This document shows positions 45,056 to 57,060 of a stretch of 64,000 nucleotides of DNA, one piece after another. The DNA is taken from the NCBI GenBank assembly GCA_037783415.1, contig JAZGTN010000002.1:1116001-1180000 (forward strand). The letters are read 5' to 3'. Source of the DNA: Leptasterias polaris. Lineage: Eukaryota > Echinodermata > Asteroidea > Forcipulatida > Asteriidae. The position numbers and the translations under genes were made by a program. Numbering within the stretch: the stretch's first letter is position 1; each line of letters begins with the position of its first letter. The notes beneath the pieces were generated by a model that saw only the letters and a program-made list of their open reading frames with translations, did not search any database and was not told the origin of the DNA.

Positions 45056-45487
45056 AATACAAATTTGCGGCACAACATGTGTTTCAGCTGTGGCGGACCG
45101 ATGCATCTTCAACTTATCTCTATGACTATCTAGATTCAAAAATTTCATGTTTATTGGTGTATCTCAGTAAAAAGGTTGTCTAGAAACAATACTACCATCA
45201 ATTTTTTCACTTTACTCCTCCAACTTTCCAGAAATAAAAGAAAAAGCAGTAACGTGTAGTTGATGTTACTTGCATTTTTATCAAGTTAGCGTAACGTGTA
45301 GTTGATGTTACTTGCATTTTAAAAAGTGCGTGTTAAAAATTAATGAGCACCCTCGGTGTCTGGGCACATGGTTTTTCTTGTTCAGGAGCACATTCCCAAC
45401 CCATCTATAGCAATTTTAAGTAATCCCCTTCGTTGTTGCACGAAATTGTCAAATTGAGCACATTTTAGCCCTATGCCCCATGGCCTA

Positions 45488-48400
45488 CGGGGACATCACC
45501 CCCAAAATGGCGCAGCTGCAGTTTTTATAATGAGGACGTCATTACGTTTTAGGTCACGTGGATACCCCGAGCTGTTTGAGAGGTCGGCGCATGCGCAATG
45601 TATAGAGCTATTTAATATGTGATGTTATTGTGAGCAATTTTACAGGTTGTACAAGATTATTTAATTATAAACTTATTGCTTCTTTTTTAATTTCAAACCT
45701 CAATGATAAGGTTTGGAGAGATATATGTATATGTATGTAAAGAGGCTGTGCAGTGTGTTTGTGCCTACTGCAAAATGTTCTGTGGAACGTCAGTGTACCT
45801 GTGTTTTAAAAGAAAGCGTAATAGTAATTATGCACACGGGCATCAAGTGCAACCAAATGCAGAACACGTCGCACATCTTTGAGTTTGAATGTTCGCAAAA
45901 CAACTTATTTGTGCGCTCTTACGCGTACGACCTTTTGCCGCGCATTCACAGTACATTTCGTTCAAGAGCAGCAGGTCGTAAGAAATAAAACGGCCACTTA
46001 AAAAAAGATTTGTTTTGAAACAAGTGCAAACTGATTAAAATTTGCTGTTAGAATAACCCCAAAAACTTGTTAATCTATTCCTTTGCAGACGTAATGTAAA
46101 TGTCCATCACGATTGAACTTGTATTCTTGACACAGACTTTTGCGCAGTTCTTGTTACTGCTTTATACGTCTTTCTACGGGCACACGTTCGTTACCCCCCT
46201 TCTACCGGGGATGAAAGTTAACTCCTGCCGGGCGCAGCGCACATTGGACACTTTCTCTGCCGGGCACTCGGCTATTGAAGCCTATGTACCGTATTACCTA
46301 AAAATGTATTGTAAAGTTTAGTGCTGTTTCTACATAATTGTAATGGCATTGCGTTAGAAAGTCATACAGTACTTTGTTGTCATCATTAAAAGTTTAAAAG
46401 AAAAAAAACATTCTGTGTCTTTATGATAATATTTACTAACCAGTGGCGTAAATCCGTGTTCAAAAGTGAGTGCATGATTCTGAAAAGTTGGTTCTTTGGG
46501 TGTGAAATAACGTATTCCTATCATATTTTTGGGTAAATAGGAGCGGAACTGCATGCAGCTGGGAACTGTAACAGCACTGAGACCGGGGCCCGCTGCAGGG
46601 CAAGTGGGTTTTGTTCTTGGCAGTGTCCTTTTTCGCATTATGGGTCTCTCTCTCCGTTCCTCTGGGCAAAATGTGTGTGGACGTATGTTTTCTCTTTATT
46701 TGTCACTATTCATGAAAAGGCAAAACGTGTTTCTGAGGATATAAAGGGAGTTTGCGAGCGTGAGTAAGTGTGCATAGCAAAGAATGGGTCTGAGGTCCAC
46801 TCAAGGGTCCCGACACATTGTTGAAGACGAAGATGCGCTATATTCTGCATTCTGAACCTTTCTATGTGTTATCTTTAGAACAGGACTAGTGTAAGTTGAT
46901 TTTATCGTTCTTAACGCATATTTTGAATAAAAGTTAAACCGTAGGCAAAAACTAAGAAACGTTAAACCCATCGGGGCTCGGAAAAAACAAAGGATTAAGA
47001 TACATAATGGTGCATGCTTGACCTAAGTGGTCATCTTTTGAGTATAAATAACTTGAAAAGGCCGGTGGATTTCTTCTTAACTGTTACTCTCTTTCTTGAA
47101 TAAACTAGAGGGCGCGCTGTGATCCGGGGCCCGTTATAGTAGGGCCCCTGAAAAAGTTTGCGGATTAAGATTTAAGTTGTCAACGGAACCTCTCAGAAAT
47201 TTTATTCGAAATGGAATAAATATTCTGTAATCAGTGAAAAGCTTACTGTAACCAGTTTAACTCTTATTTCCTGTAAGACATGCTGTTTCATTTATTCTCT
47301 TTCGTATCTTAATGTAAGTTGATTAGAGAGCAATAAAATGTTATCCACGGGATAACAAATCAAAAAACTAAAACAGATTAAAGAAACTCTTTGATTCCTA
47401 TTCGGCCTTTCTGAATTATCTTCGAAAACTTAAATCTGCTCTCAAAAAGGGGGTGTTCCGCCCAATTTATCTGTTTTTTTCTCTTTTTGCACGAAAAATA
47501 TGGGACACTGCCTATACTTTCTGACCCCGATTGTTTCCACACAACAAAATCACGAGTTTTACAGCACAGTAACTTAGTTTTGTATATTGTACATTATACA
47601 AATCTAATGAGAGATGAAGACAGTGTGCACATTGCATGTCATTTTGATGTAAACTGATGCTTTTTCACTTTTGCTTGTTTATAGGGACAAGTTTTTCACC
47701 CCAAAAATCTGGGGAAGATGGGTCCACCCCCTTACTTAAATGGGGGGGCGTATCTCCATCCCTCTGGATTTACGTCCAATGTATACTTTATTGCATCAGG
47801 GATAAAGATTATTGTGTTGATATTATTTTACCCTAACACCACAAGATTCAGTATAAAGCACCGAGTTGACCAAAAGTCGTTGAAAAGGAGTACAAATGCA
47901 TTTTTTTTTATCCCCCATGCATATTTAGGTATTTGAAATACTTCGAGTGGTTTACTGTTGACCATGTCTGTGCAATTCAGCCTTTAAAAGATGTAGAGTA
48001 GATAGTTAAATGAACAAATAAATAAAACATTTACTTGCACATCAACGTCATGAAGCAGGCTCATCTTTCTTCACATGTATTCATCATTCTCTCTGCACGC
48101 AGATGTAGACCTTTATCATGCGGTCACAATCTTGGTCATGTTCCCTTCATCCAGTAACAGTGGATGCTAATATTCATTGTACAAACAAGAACCAGACTAT
48201 ATTTTGATTCCAGCCTCGGTTTGATTACATTGAGTTGAATGGGAGAAAATCAAGATGGCCGCTCCATGATAAAGGTGTATTTTGGGGGGCCTACGTACAG
48301 CAGCGCTAGTCGCTTGATTGATCGGTTGCATCACAAAAAGATCACACTTTTGAAAATAATTGACAATGATGAATGAATTTTAGAATGTGGTGTTCGCCAA

Positions 48401-49699
48401 CTTGTTTAAATTCGGTGTATTGCAAATTAAGCACAAGGTTTCTGAGATGGTCCCAAATAATAGAATTATCTAATGCTTACAAAACCCCACGTTATAAAAG
48501 AGCCGCAGTCGATCCGTGGTTCACAATTATGGAGTTATCAATCTCTCACTCGAAGTTATGAAATATTGCTTTTGTGTTGTTGATAGTCCATAGCGATGGA
48601 AACGAGAACATTCACCATGCAAAATTTATTGTTCACGGTCTGCTTATTACGAGCCGATTCTCATTGTCTTCTCTCACTCGCAGCTCGTTAAGAATTTGAA
48701 GGTTCTATGTATAGTCGTTGCCATTTCCCTCCACAATTCCATGTGTCGAAATCTAATTTTTGACCTGAACTAGCTACTAATGAGTCGTATACTAATAATC
48801 TTGTTTAACGGAATAGCTAAAAGATGATGTACAGGCAATCTAATCTGGACAGTTTCATAGGGAAACAAGCACAATTAAATTTATATATAATTGTGTTGGG
48901 AATGGTAAAACATGTTTGTAGATGTTAATTTTTGCATCGGGGATAACGAATATAATTTAGTTTTAACCCTACAACGATGTGTGTTAAGCACTGTATACTC
49001 AGTACTTTCCCGAGTTCTGTAAACAAAAATCCACAGGCAAATCACTCGGGTGGGATTCGAACCCACGACCAATGGTAAAACACTTGTACTAGGAAAAAAA
49101 GAAGAGTTCTGTGTTCGTTAAAGTTTAGCATACAAAAGGTGTTGGTTAGCGCCATGACTTAGAGTTTCCATCTTTGTACAGGGGATTTTAAATTTGTATT
49201 CTAAGAGTCAAATGAAAAAGAATATGTGTTCTTTAATGAATTTTCAGGGACCCTTTTCTCTCGTTCGTCCCAATCCCATCGTTTATGTAAGTGTCCAAAA
49301 ATAAATAACAATCTCAACAGAGGGCGCTCTAATGACCGTGTCCGCTGTGGCTGTGGCTGTCGCTAAGGGCATCATTCATCATGCTAGTTTACTTCAATGT
49401 CATTTTTTTATTTTTTTTTAAAGTAGTTGCATAAAATTATAATGAGCATTTCAAATGCCGCGCCAGTTTATCATTGTACTATGTGTGCTGCGCTTTAGGC
49501 AAAAGGTAGGGTCGGTCTGTCGATTTGTTTTCCCATTATTATTCTCTTTTTTTTTTTTTTTTTTTTTTTTGCGCGCGACACTGGTACATGGAGACCAAAC
49601 GATGAGATGATGTTTTTGTACATAGAGGTGGCTGATTTTATTTAAAAATTATAAACCTTTGGTTATTATGAACCAGAGTTGAATGTGTCTTGATATTGA
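45488..49699. other. Spacer upstream of F3, no supported gene
   Basis: Several short open frames occur, none with recognisable content. At about 45588-45600 GGCGCATGCGCAATG matches an NRF1-type site, close to TCACGTG at 45554, so a promoter is possible. At about 49050 GGATTCGAACCCACGACC is a SINE B box on the minus strand. A T-run of about 27 lies at 49543-49570. Confidence 0.4.
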
Positions 49700-49700
49700 A

Positions 49701-49782
49701 TAAGTAACGTTCAACGACACTGACACAAAAGGCAACCAAGATAAGTAACGTTCAACGACACTGGCACAAAAGGCAACCAAGA
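49701..49782 (+). repeat. 41-bp tandem duplication just upstream of the F3 start codon
   Basis: The segment TAAGTAACGTTCAACGACAC...CAACCAAGA occurs twice in a row (49701-49741, 49742-49782) with one mismatch, directly before the ATG. F1 has one copy at the same place (near 22451-22492). It would lengthen the 5' UTR or duplicate the transcription start region. Confidence 0.85.
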
Positions 49783-50399
49783 TGTCACTATGCATGACCG
49801 TGGTGACACTTCTAGCAGTTGCATACGGTAAGCTTTCCGACTATATCAAATTTATCCAAAAATTAACTATTATACGATTGTAATATAATTTCAGATGTTT
49901 GATATGATTTAGGGAACAACTCGACTCTCATACAGAATTATTTCCGTAAGCCTTTTGAGATATGGTGGACACATTACAATTGCACTATGAGGTTTGGGTA
50001 ATTCTGTCTGTACACACATCCAAACCAAAGGGTGCATTCCTTAAAAGTGTTCGCCATTATCTAAACAATGCGAAAGGACATACTCAGTGTCACATTGATG
50101 ATGATCATGATGTAGCTACCAGTACCAAAAGCATTGATCGTTTTCTGCCAGAATGAACAATATTTGTGTTTGTGTAATGCACGTCAAAGAGCCCAGTTTA
50201 TGCCTATTTACCTATCGCTAAAAGAAGGAGTTCGCCCCAGTGTTTCTGACAGTGGCTGCCGAGTGCGTCACAGCACCTTATAAACCAATTGAAGGAACTA
50301 CATAAATGGGTCTCTTAATTCATAAACTGAAAAACCTGTCAAAGTTTTGTTCCGGCGCCTTGAGCACCATTAGCGAATACGTGCGCTGCAATGTTGTTA

Positions 50400-50990
50400 T
50401 TATTGTCTAAGAATTTGACTTCCGAGATTTTGCATCTTGCTGAGGCACAATTATAGGGTCCGCAGTAAAGTTAAAGCAAAAACGGCCAAGTTGCCGAATT
50501 CGTCTACTTGCTCACTTTATTCTTTACCCTGGTGTAAAGACCTATAGGCTAAAATGCGTCTCTTAAAAGCAGACAAAGTCAGGCATCTGAAAGCACACAT
50601 TTCTATGCAACAAAGGTGTTTTTCTTTCATTATTTTCTTGCAACTTCGACGACCAACTGAGCCCAATTTATCAAAGGTTTTTTATTTGTTATGTATATGT
50701 TGGGATACACCAAGTGAAGATATTTGTCTTTGACTATTACTAAAAAGTACCCTGCCTTCAATTCTGAACGGGGAAGTTACAAATTTAAAATAATCTATAA
50801 TTAATAAATGTGATTGTCGTTGACTTGACCAACACGCACTAATGACTATCTAGTTTTATTATGATATTATGATAGTACTTTAATCTCTCCAAGCACAAGC
50901 TGGTGAGCGATTCTTCCTACCGCATGTTACAGTGTATCGCTTTGGGCGGCTTGGCGGTCCAGTGGCTAAATGGTTAAGACAGTTTTGGTC
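50400..50990. other. F3 intron 1: ancestral intron segment and repeat fragments
   Basis: About 50425-50560 matches F1 intron 1 at 25205-25370, showing that introns were duplicated with the genes. About 50625-50760 is a truncated, reversed copy of the TTAA MITE family of 29348. About 50945-50985 (TGGCGGTCCAGTGGCTAAAT) looks like a SINE tRNA-type head. Confidence 0.5.
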
Positions 50991-51319
50991 ATTTTAACTT
51001 CCTACATTCGCAAGAGGATGACCAAAAAATCGCAAACTACAGTGTGAGTAAAAACAAACTATACACTTTTAAAATTCCCCATTGTTTTATTGTGTAGCTA
51101 TATATATATAAGATATTATTATATGTACTTGTAAAGTGACTCTTCCTGCTTCTTTTGGTGCCACTTTCACTGGATTGGGTTTCATGCTTGACTGCACTTG
51201 AGACAATTAAAGGAGACAGGTAAAATTTGATATGCGCCAACTGGTCAGGGTGGATAAGAAAGAGACAAAAATTTTTGTTATTGCGTTTCAAATTGCACGT
51301 TTATTTAAAACATTTATGC

Positions 51320-51760
51320 AATTAAATTTCACAGTGTCTTAGTCCTCCACATGGCGACCATCTCGTTCAATACACAGCTGGGCTCGGTGCATGATTCCTG
51401 AAACAGCACGGCGAATCATACCCCTGTCTTTTCTGAGAATGTCCACTTCATGAATTATCCTTTCCTGCATGGAGGTCATCCAGATTTGCTGGAGGAGTCG
51501 AGTACACTCAACGTTTCAAATAGTCCCATAAGAAGAAGTCCAAAGGGGTCAGATCAGGAGATTTTGGGGCCTCTCCACCGGTTGATTCAAGGCAATGACT
51601 CGGTTTCCGAATAACTGTCTCAGGCGATCTGTGACAATCCTCCTTCTTTGTGGAAGAGCACCGTCCTGTGCCCACCACAGATAATAATAATAGATAATAA
51701 CTAGACTTAAATTTTTGTTGCATAACAAAAACGAGGTGTTCGGCATGATATTAAAATTTT
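51320..51760 (-). mobile_element. Decayed mariner-family transposase fragment
   Basis: The minus strand encodes, in two frames, WWAQDGALPQRRRIVTDRL, LFGNRVIALNQPVER and KSPDLTPLDFFLWDYLKR. These correspond to the catalytic region of mariner/Tc1-like transposases (the usual form is RSPDLTPLDFFLWG). A frameshift separates the parts and downstream codons are interrupted by stops. No terminal repeats were found. Confidence 0.7.
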
Positions 51761-51859
51761 GGTCGTAATAAATCCCAGCTTGAATTCATGCAAGCTTAGT
51801 TTCAGCTTGACCAAGAATTTATTTATCTGCATAAAGATCTTGTAAAACTGCTTATTGAA

Positions 51860-53620
51860 GGTGAAGTCATGTTACACTTAATGACGTCATCGTGATGTGA
51901 ACTAAATTTGTGGATGTAACACATCCCAACCTGAATATGTGCAAAGTTTCACCTTGATCACCAAAGTTGTTCTTTACATGTAGATCTCGTAAAAAACTAC
52001 CTTTATGGTAATGTAACGTGACAAATGACGACGTCGTGAAGACGTCAGTGCATATTTTAACCATAAATGACCTTCCAAGCCTTTTGCAAAACAAAATTTG
52101 ATTGCAGCTTGTTTTGTTATAAAGATATGCAACAAGTGGTAACAAATGTTTAAAAAAAGTAAAAAATAACATGATGATGTCATCATTACGTGACTTCAGG
52201 ATTTAGCTGTCAATGTCATTGTCTAACATCACACCAAGTCGGTCGGACTTAGGGTTTTGTAGATACACGGCTTCAAAAATTGCACCTTTAAGGCTTTATC
52301 ACGTGACACATGATGACGTCATCAATCTACAACTTCACACATTTTTGTCTGCATGAAGGTCATTAAGTATACGAATTATGCAACGATTATCATAATTTTG
52401 CCACAGATATCTAGTTAAAGTGTATTTTGAACTGTTTCTAACCTGCCGCTAGAGCGCACTCTTGGTATTTATGACGTCACTGGTCCTATTATTTAAAACC
52501 GGACCCTTGCTGGACTATAAAATCGTTGAAAACAACTCCCCAAAAATTCTCATTTTTACATTACAAGGCACTTCCGGTTTCTACCGAAAGTAGAGGTCAA
52601 GTAATGTCACGCACACATTGAGAAAATAAGAAATACATTACCTTGGTATAATCTCGCAAAAAGCAACCTACGGTCTCATGTCCTTGATTTGATATGGATT
52701 TTCAAAGATTAAAAAAAATAAACTGACAGTCAAAAATCATACCATGATCAAATTATCCTATTCGTAATTAAAAAACAAACCACCACTTGTCAAGTAATGG
52801 ACAAAATATATGACAATTACTGTACAGGAAGTAAATTGCGACGTTTTTTTGTAAACGATGATATTGACATTTATTTTCATTACCGTGTCTGAGAGACATA
52901 CTCAGCGGGCCTAGAACGCCTTCGTGAGGCATGGTCACGTCGATCAACTTGCCGTCGGTCTCGATGTTTGATGAGAAGCGAACCAATTTCGATCTTTTTC
53001 AGATTGAGTTTAAGTCAGTTATTAAACGTCATACATATTACTAAAAAGGGTGGACATCTCAGTGAGAACTCCTTTTCTGTTCGTTGTTTACCATCAAACC
53101 ATCAGACGGGCAAAAGGGAAATCACTTTACGTTTAACTTCGCACGAGTTTTTAGCGATAAACTCATCGTACCAAACACTATGTATTGTTCAATGACCTTT
53201 GACAAGTCCAAACTTGCAGCCATATAGTACTGCATGGCTGCGTCTTCACACAAGCCTCGTGGACTTATGACACTGTGATCAATGGGGCAGCCAGCCACAG
53301 CGCTGTGCGCTGTGTACATAGTTAGCATGCAGGTCAATACATACGTGGGCTTTATCGTCCGATTTTGAAGAAAAAATACTAAGGCAAACTTTGACCTTCC
53401 GGTACGACTTGAAGAAGAGGTCATACGATTTTGACGTAAACTTTTCAAATGTAGCCCCAGTCTTGATCTATTCGATGCTCAATTATGAATATTATAGTTG
53501 TAAAATTCAAAGACATACAGCGTATAGCAAATGGTCACTTTTTAAACTTAAAAACCTTGTAATTTGACACCTGATGACGTCATCATGACGTCACTGAAGC
53601 GGTTGCATCTCCTAATGGTT
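51860..53620. repeat. Diverged repeat region rich in TGACGTCA palindromes
   Basis: Related phrases (CATGATGACGTCATCA, GTGCAAAGTTTCACCTTGATC, TGTAACGTGACA) recur at irregular intervals, as in an old interspersed repeat. The perfect 8-bp palindrome TGACGTCA occurs at 51892, 52314, 52472, 53575 and 53586, and near-matches occur at about 52031 and 52172. No coding role is suggested by the repeat itself. Confidence 0.5.
52880..53424 (-). CDS. Weak candidate for a two-exon secreted protein
   Basis: On the minus strand 53424-53150 reads a hydrophobic start (VLTCMLTMYTAHSAVAG), then CPIDHSVISPRGLCEDAAMQYYMAA. Further on, 52990-52885 reads VRFSSNIETDGKLIDVTMPH with GC-rich third positions and ends at a possible donor (CACG then GTAATG). 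The phases of the two pieces were not reconciled convincingly and I recognise no family. It lies inside F3 intron 1, on the opposite strand. It could be a small nested gene or chance. Confidence 0.2.
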
Positions 53621-53769
53621 ATCTAACTATATGTAAAGTTTATATGAGCTTGGGAAGTGTGCTTTTTTTAGCGGACAATCGCGGGGGATAAGAAGAAAAA
53701 GAAGAAGTATTAAAAAGTAAGACAAAAAACCGGAACAAAAACAAGAGGTGTTCCGGGCGGAGTGCCCGA

Positions 53770-56700
53770 ACACCTAATAACTAGTTCTTATATAGCGCAT
53801 TTCACAATAACGTATCAATGCGCTTTACATTAGTGCCCAGGTCATTGGGTCAATAACATTCCTTTAATCTTTCTCAGCTCCCTGGGGAGTATACAGCCCT
53901 GGGCTGCCGTGGCGCTCCGAAGGCCTTTTCACACACAATATCAACCTCTACCCTTACAGGTACCCATCATTGGCATGCAGGCATTCAAAGAGTTCGCCCC
54001 ACAAAAAGGGGAGTTAGGGCTGGTAGAACAAAGCCTAATTGTTCTCTTTCAGACAACAGTAGAGTGACATTTGCAATGTTGAATGCCAGATCAGTAAGAA
54101 ATAAAGCCAGTGCTATTGTTGACTTTGTACTGGATAATGACCTGGATATCCTTGGGATCTGTGAAACATGGCTGACTGAAGATGATAATGCAGTCATTGG
54201 TGAACTTGCACCCAATGGATATACCTTTAAGCATATACCTAGATTGACTAGACGTGGTGGGGGAGTTGGAATTTTGTTCAAGACTAAGCTCCAAGTTCAA
54301 GTTGATTGTTCAAATCAATCTTATAAGACATTTGAACTTTTGGAATGTACAGTCTTGATGGAGTCATCAACCATCCGAATTGCTATTATCTACCGCCCAC
54401 CGGGTTCTGGAAACCTTGGTGATTTCTTCGATGAATTTTCAAACTTTCTTGATAAGAACCTCTTCACAATAGGTTCCTTTGCTGTTACTGGTGACTTCAA
54501 TATTCACATGGACGTCGTCTCAACAAACACTCAAACATTTAACAACCTCCTCACAGCATATGGGCTCAAGCAACATGTTTATCAACCAACGCATGATCGT
54601 GGTCACATATTGGATTTGTTTATTACAAGAGAATCAGATGATCACTGTTTTTCAAATCTCGCCCTAGTAAGTGGAATTTCTGATCATTCAGCAATTACGT
54701 GCAACCTTAATATATCAAAGCCTTCACCAACCATGAAGATTATATCAGCTCGGAACATACATGCTGTTGATACATTGGCTTTCATTGGCTTTCATCGTTG
54801 GACAATGCTCAAATTTTAACCCTGAACGGGGAGTCTGTGCCTTCAATTCCATCATAAAGGATGTCTTAAACAACCATGCTCCTGCTAAAATTCGGGTTGT
54901 TAAGATAAGGCCTGAAACCAAATGGTATAACGTTGGCATAGCTCAGGAGAAGCGTAGAATGAAACAGCTCGAAAGGCAGTGGCGGAAAACGCAACTGGAA
55001 ATTCATCGCCAACTCTATGCCGAACAGCGCCAACGAGTCCAATCTATGATCCGTTCGGCGAAGTCAACATATTACACAAACCGAGTAAATGAGTGTGCTG
55101 GTGACTTGGGGAGACTTTTTCGACTCACAAAAGAGTTACTGAATAAAAATAACGTCTCTACTTTGCCAGATCATGACAATCTTACCACACTTGCGAACCA
55201 ATTCAGTTGTTTCTTCAATGATAAAGTAACTTCGATCTGTTCTGGTCTTGATGCAGTATGTAGATCGACTGAGGTGAGTCTTTCCTCCCAATGTCAGTTG
55301 ACCACAGTGATATCTACTCTTGACACTCTTCGACTAGCTTCAAATGATGAGGTTAGATCAATCATCCTGAAGACTCCAAACAAGACCTGTATCTGGATCC
55401 CATTCCAACACATCTTCTCAAGAAACTCCTGCCAGTCATTGTTCCTGTCATAACCAATATCATCAATAACAGTTTTGCAGTAGGAATCGTACGTGCTTTG
55501 AAAAATACAAACATACGTCCTGTGCTAAAAAAGGCCGGATTGGATCACAATGTGTTAAAGAATTATCGACCAGTATCAAATCTTCCATTTCTCTCCAAGA
55601 TTGTCGAACGTGTTGCATTCGCCAGAGCTTCAGAACACTTGCTTGACAATCATCTACTTGATACTCATCAATCTGCCTACCGTAAAAATCATAGTGTGGA
55701 AACTGTACTTGTCAATCTAACTGACCACATCTTACAGGAGATGGATAAAGGCAACGTAATCATCCGCTTTTGATACAATCTAGCACTCCATATTGATTGA
55801 TCGCCTTCAGTCATTTGGTGTTACATCGCTTGCACTTAAATGGTTTGCATCATATCTGGGTAATCGCTCTCAATGCATATCAATTGATGGCGCAAAGTCA
55901 CAATCCACACCGCTTTCCTTTGGTGTACCACAGGGATCTGTTGGTGGTCCACTTTTGTTCTCGATATATGTTCAACCACTCGGTCAGCTCATTCAAAATC
56001 ACAACGTGGGATATCACTCATACGCTGATGACATTCAATTATATCTCTCCTTCCACCCAACCGACGACAACCTAGTTACCACCATAACACGCATGAACTG
56101 CATCACTGATATTCAGCTATGGATGGCACAGAACAATCTCAAACTAAATGAACAGAAGTCTGAATTCATACTCCTTGGATCTAAAGGAAAACTGAGTAAA
56201 ATATCAACACATCCGATCTCAATCGGGGGGTCACAAATTGAACCATCCCGGAAATGTCGAGATCTTGGTGTCGTCATAGACTCAAATTTGAGCCTTAATC
56301 AACATATATCTACAATATCAAGATCTATCAGATATCAGCTTCGTAACTTGTCCTATATTCGCAAATCCCTGACCCTGAAAGCTACTGAAATACTGGTTCA
56401 CGCACTCATCTCTTCACGTTTGGATTTCTGTAACGCTCTCCTTATCAACCTTCCTGACAACCAAATAAATCGCCTTCAACGACTGCAAAACTCAGCTGCC
56501 AGACTGGTTACACTTACTAGACGCATGTCACACATCTCTCCAATCTTACAAGCTCTTCATTAGCTCCCGGTTCATGAACGCATCCATTTCAAGGTTCTAC
56601 TCCTCATCTAGCATTCAATACATGGCACATCTCCTAGATACATCCAGGATTCAATACAGCTAAGCGTTTCTACAAGACAGCTTCGCTCTACAAACACCAT

Positions 56701-56937
56701 GCTCCTCAACATTCTTCGTTCTAAACATACCTGGGGAGACCGTTCATTTTCACATGCTGGACCATCTCTTTGGAATGCTCTTCCACTGAACCTCAGACTA
56801 GTAGACACTCTCTCCAGCTTCAAAACTAACTTGAAAACTCACTTGTTCAGTCTTAGCTCTAAGTACCGTCATTAGCAGAGTTCTTTTTCTATGCGCCAGG
56901 AGTGTCTTTCTGACAGATATGGCGCACTACAAATGTC

Positions 56938-56968
<31 letters not shown>

Positions 56969-57060
56969 TATACCCCTGGCAATTATAGCAAAGTGTCTTG
57001 CTCAAGGACACAACCATCATGATCGGGACTCGAACCCACACCCCGATGACTAAACCATGT
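53770..57060 (-). mobile_element. SINE interrupted by a LINE insertion
   Basis: On the minus strand the head is at 57060-56970 (GTGTGGGTTCGAGTCCCG, then TTGAGCAAGACACTTTG). The rest of the same repeat resumes at about 53965 and runs to 53770 (GGTACCTGTAAGGG, then TATAGCGCATTTC on the plus side). The LINE of 54020-56969 separates the halves. This gives an order of events: SINE first, LINE later. Confidence 0.55.
54020..56969 (+). mobile_element. Near full-length ORF2 of an L2/CR1-like LINE, inactivated
   Basis: The frame from 54064 encodes an APE-type endonuclease: LNARSVRNK, ICETWLTED, IYRPPGSG, GDFNIH and SDHSAI. Then follow a linker (to 55453), early RT (NYRPVSNLPFLSKIVERV, HQSAYRKNHSVETVL), core RT (GVPQGSVGGPLLF, YADD in HSYADDIQLYL) and the tail LLINLPDNQINRLQRLQNSA. 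Frameshifts occur near 54800, 55430 and 55765, and a TAG at 56561 replaces the Trp of LHWLPV; the remaining tail (SFSHAGPSLWNALPL) follows. The 3' end is a (TTA)n run at 56940-56969. ORF1 is absent. Confidence 0.85.

Larger units (their letters stand above)
40216..45487 (+). mobile_element. 5.27-kb TIR DNA transposon with a decayed multi-exon gene
   Basis: The two ends are inverted repeats, perfect over 26 bp and starting TAGGCCATGGGGCATAGGG, with more shared sequence (TTTCGTGCAAC) further in. CGG lies on both sides (40213-40215 and 45488-45490); a TA duplication, with the TIR starting GGCCATGG, is an alternative reading. Near the right end a 30-bp unit (GTAACGTGTAGTTGATGTTA...) is repeated at 45249 and 45291, as subterminal repeats often are. 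Inside are a zinc-finger-type gene (40520-42790), a SINE dimer (43060-43590) and a LINE tail (44560-45055), so younger elements have inserted into it. I cannot name the superfamily; Academ-like is one guess, because 3-4 bp target duplications are reported there. Confidence 0.65.
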
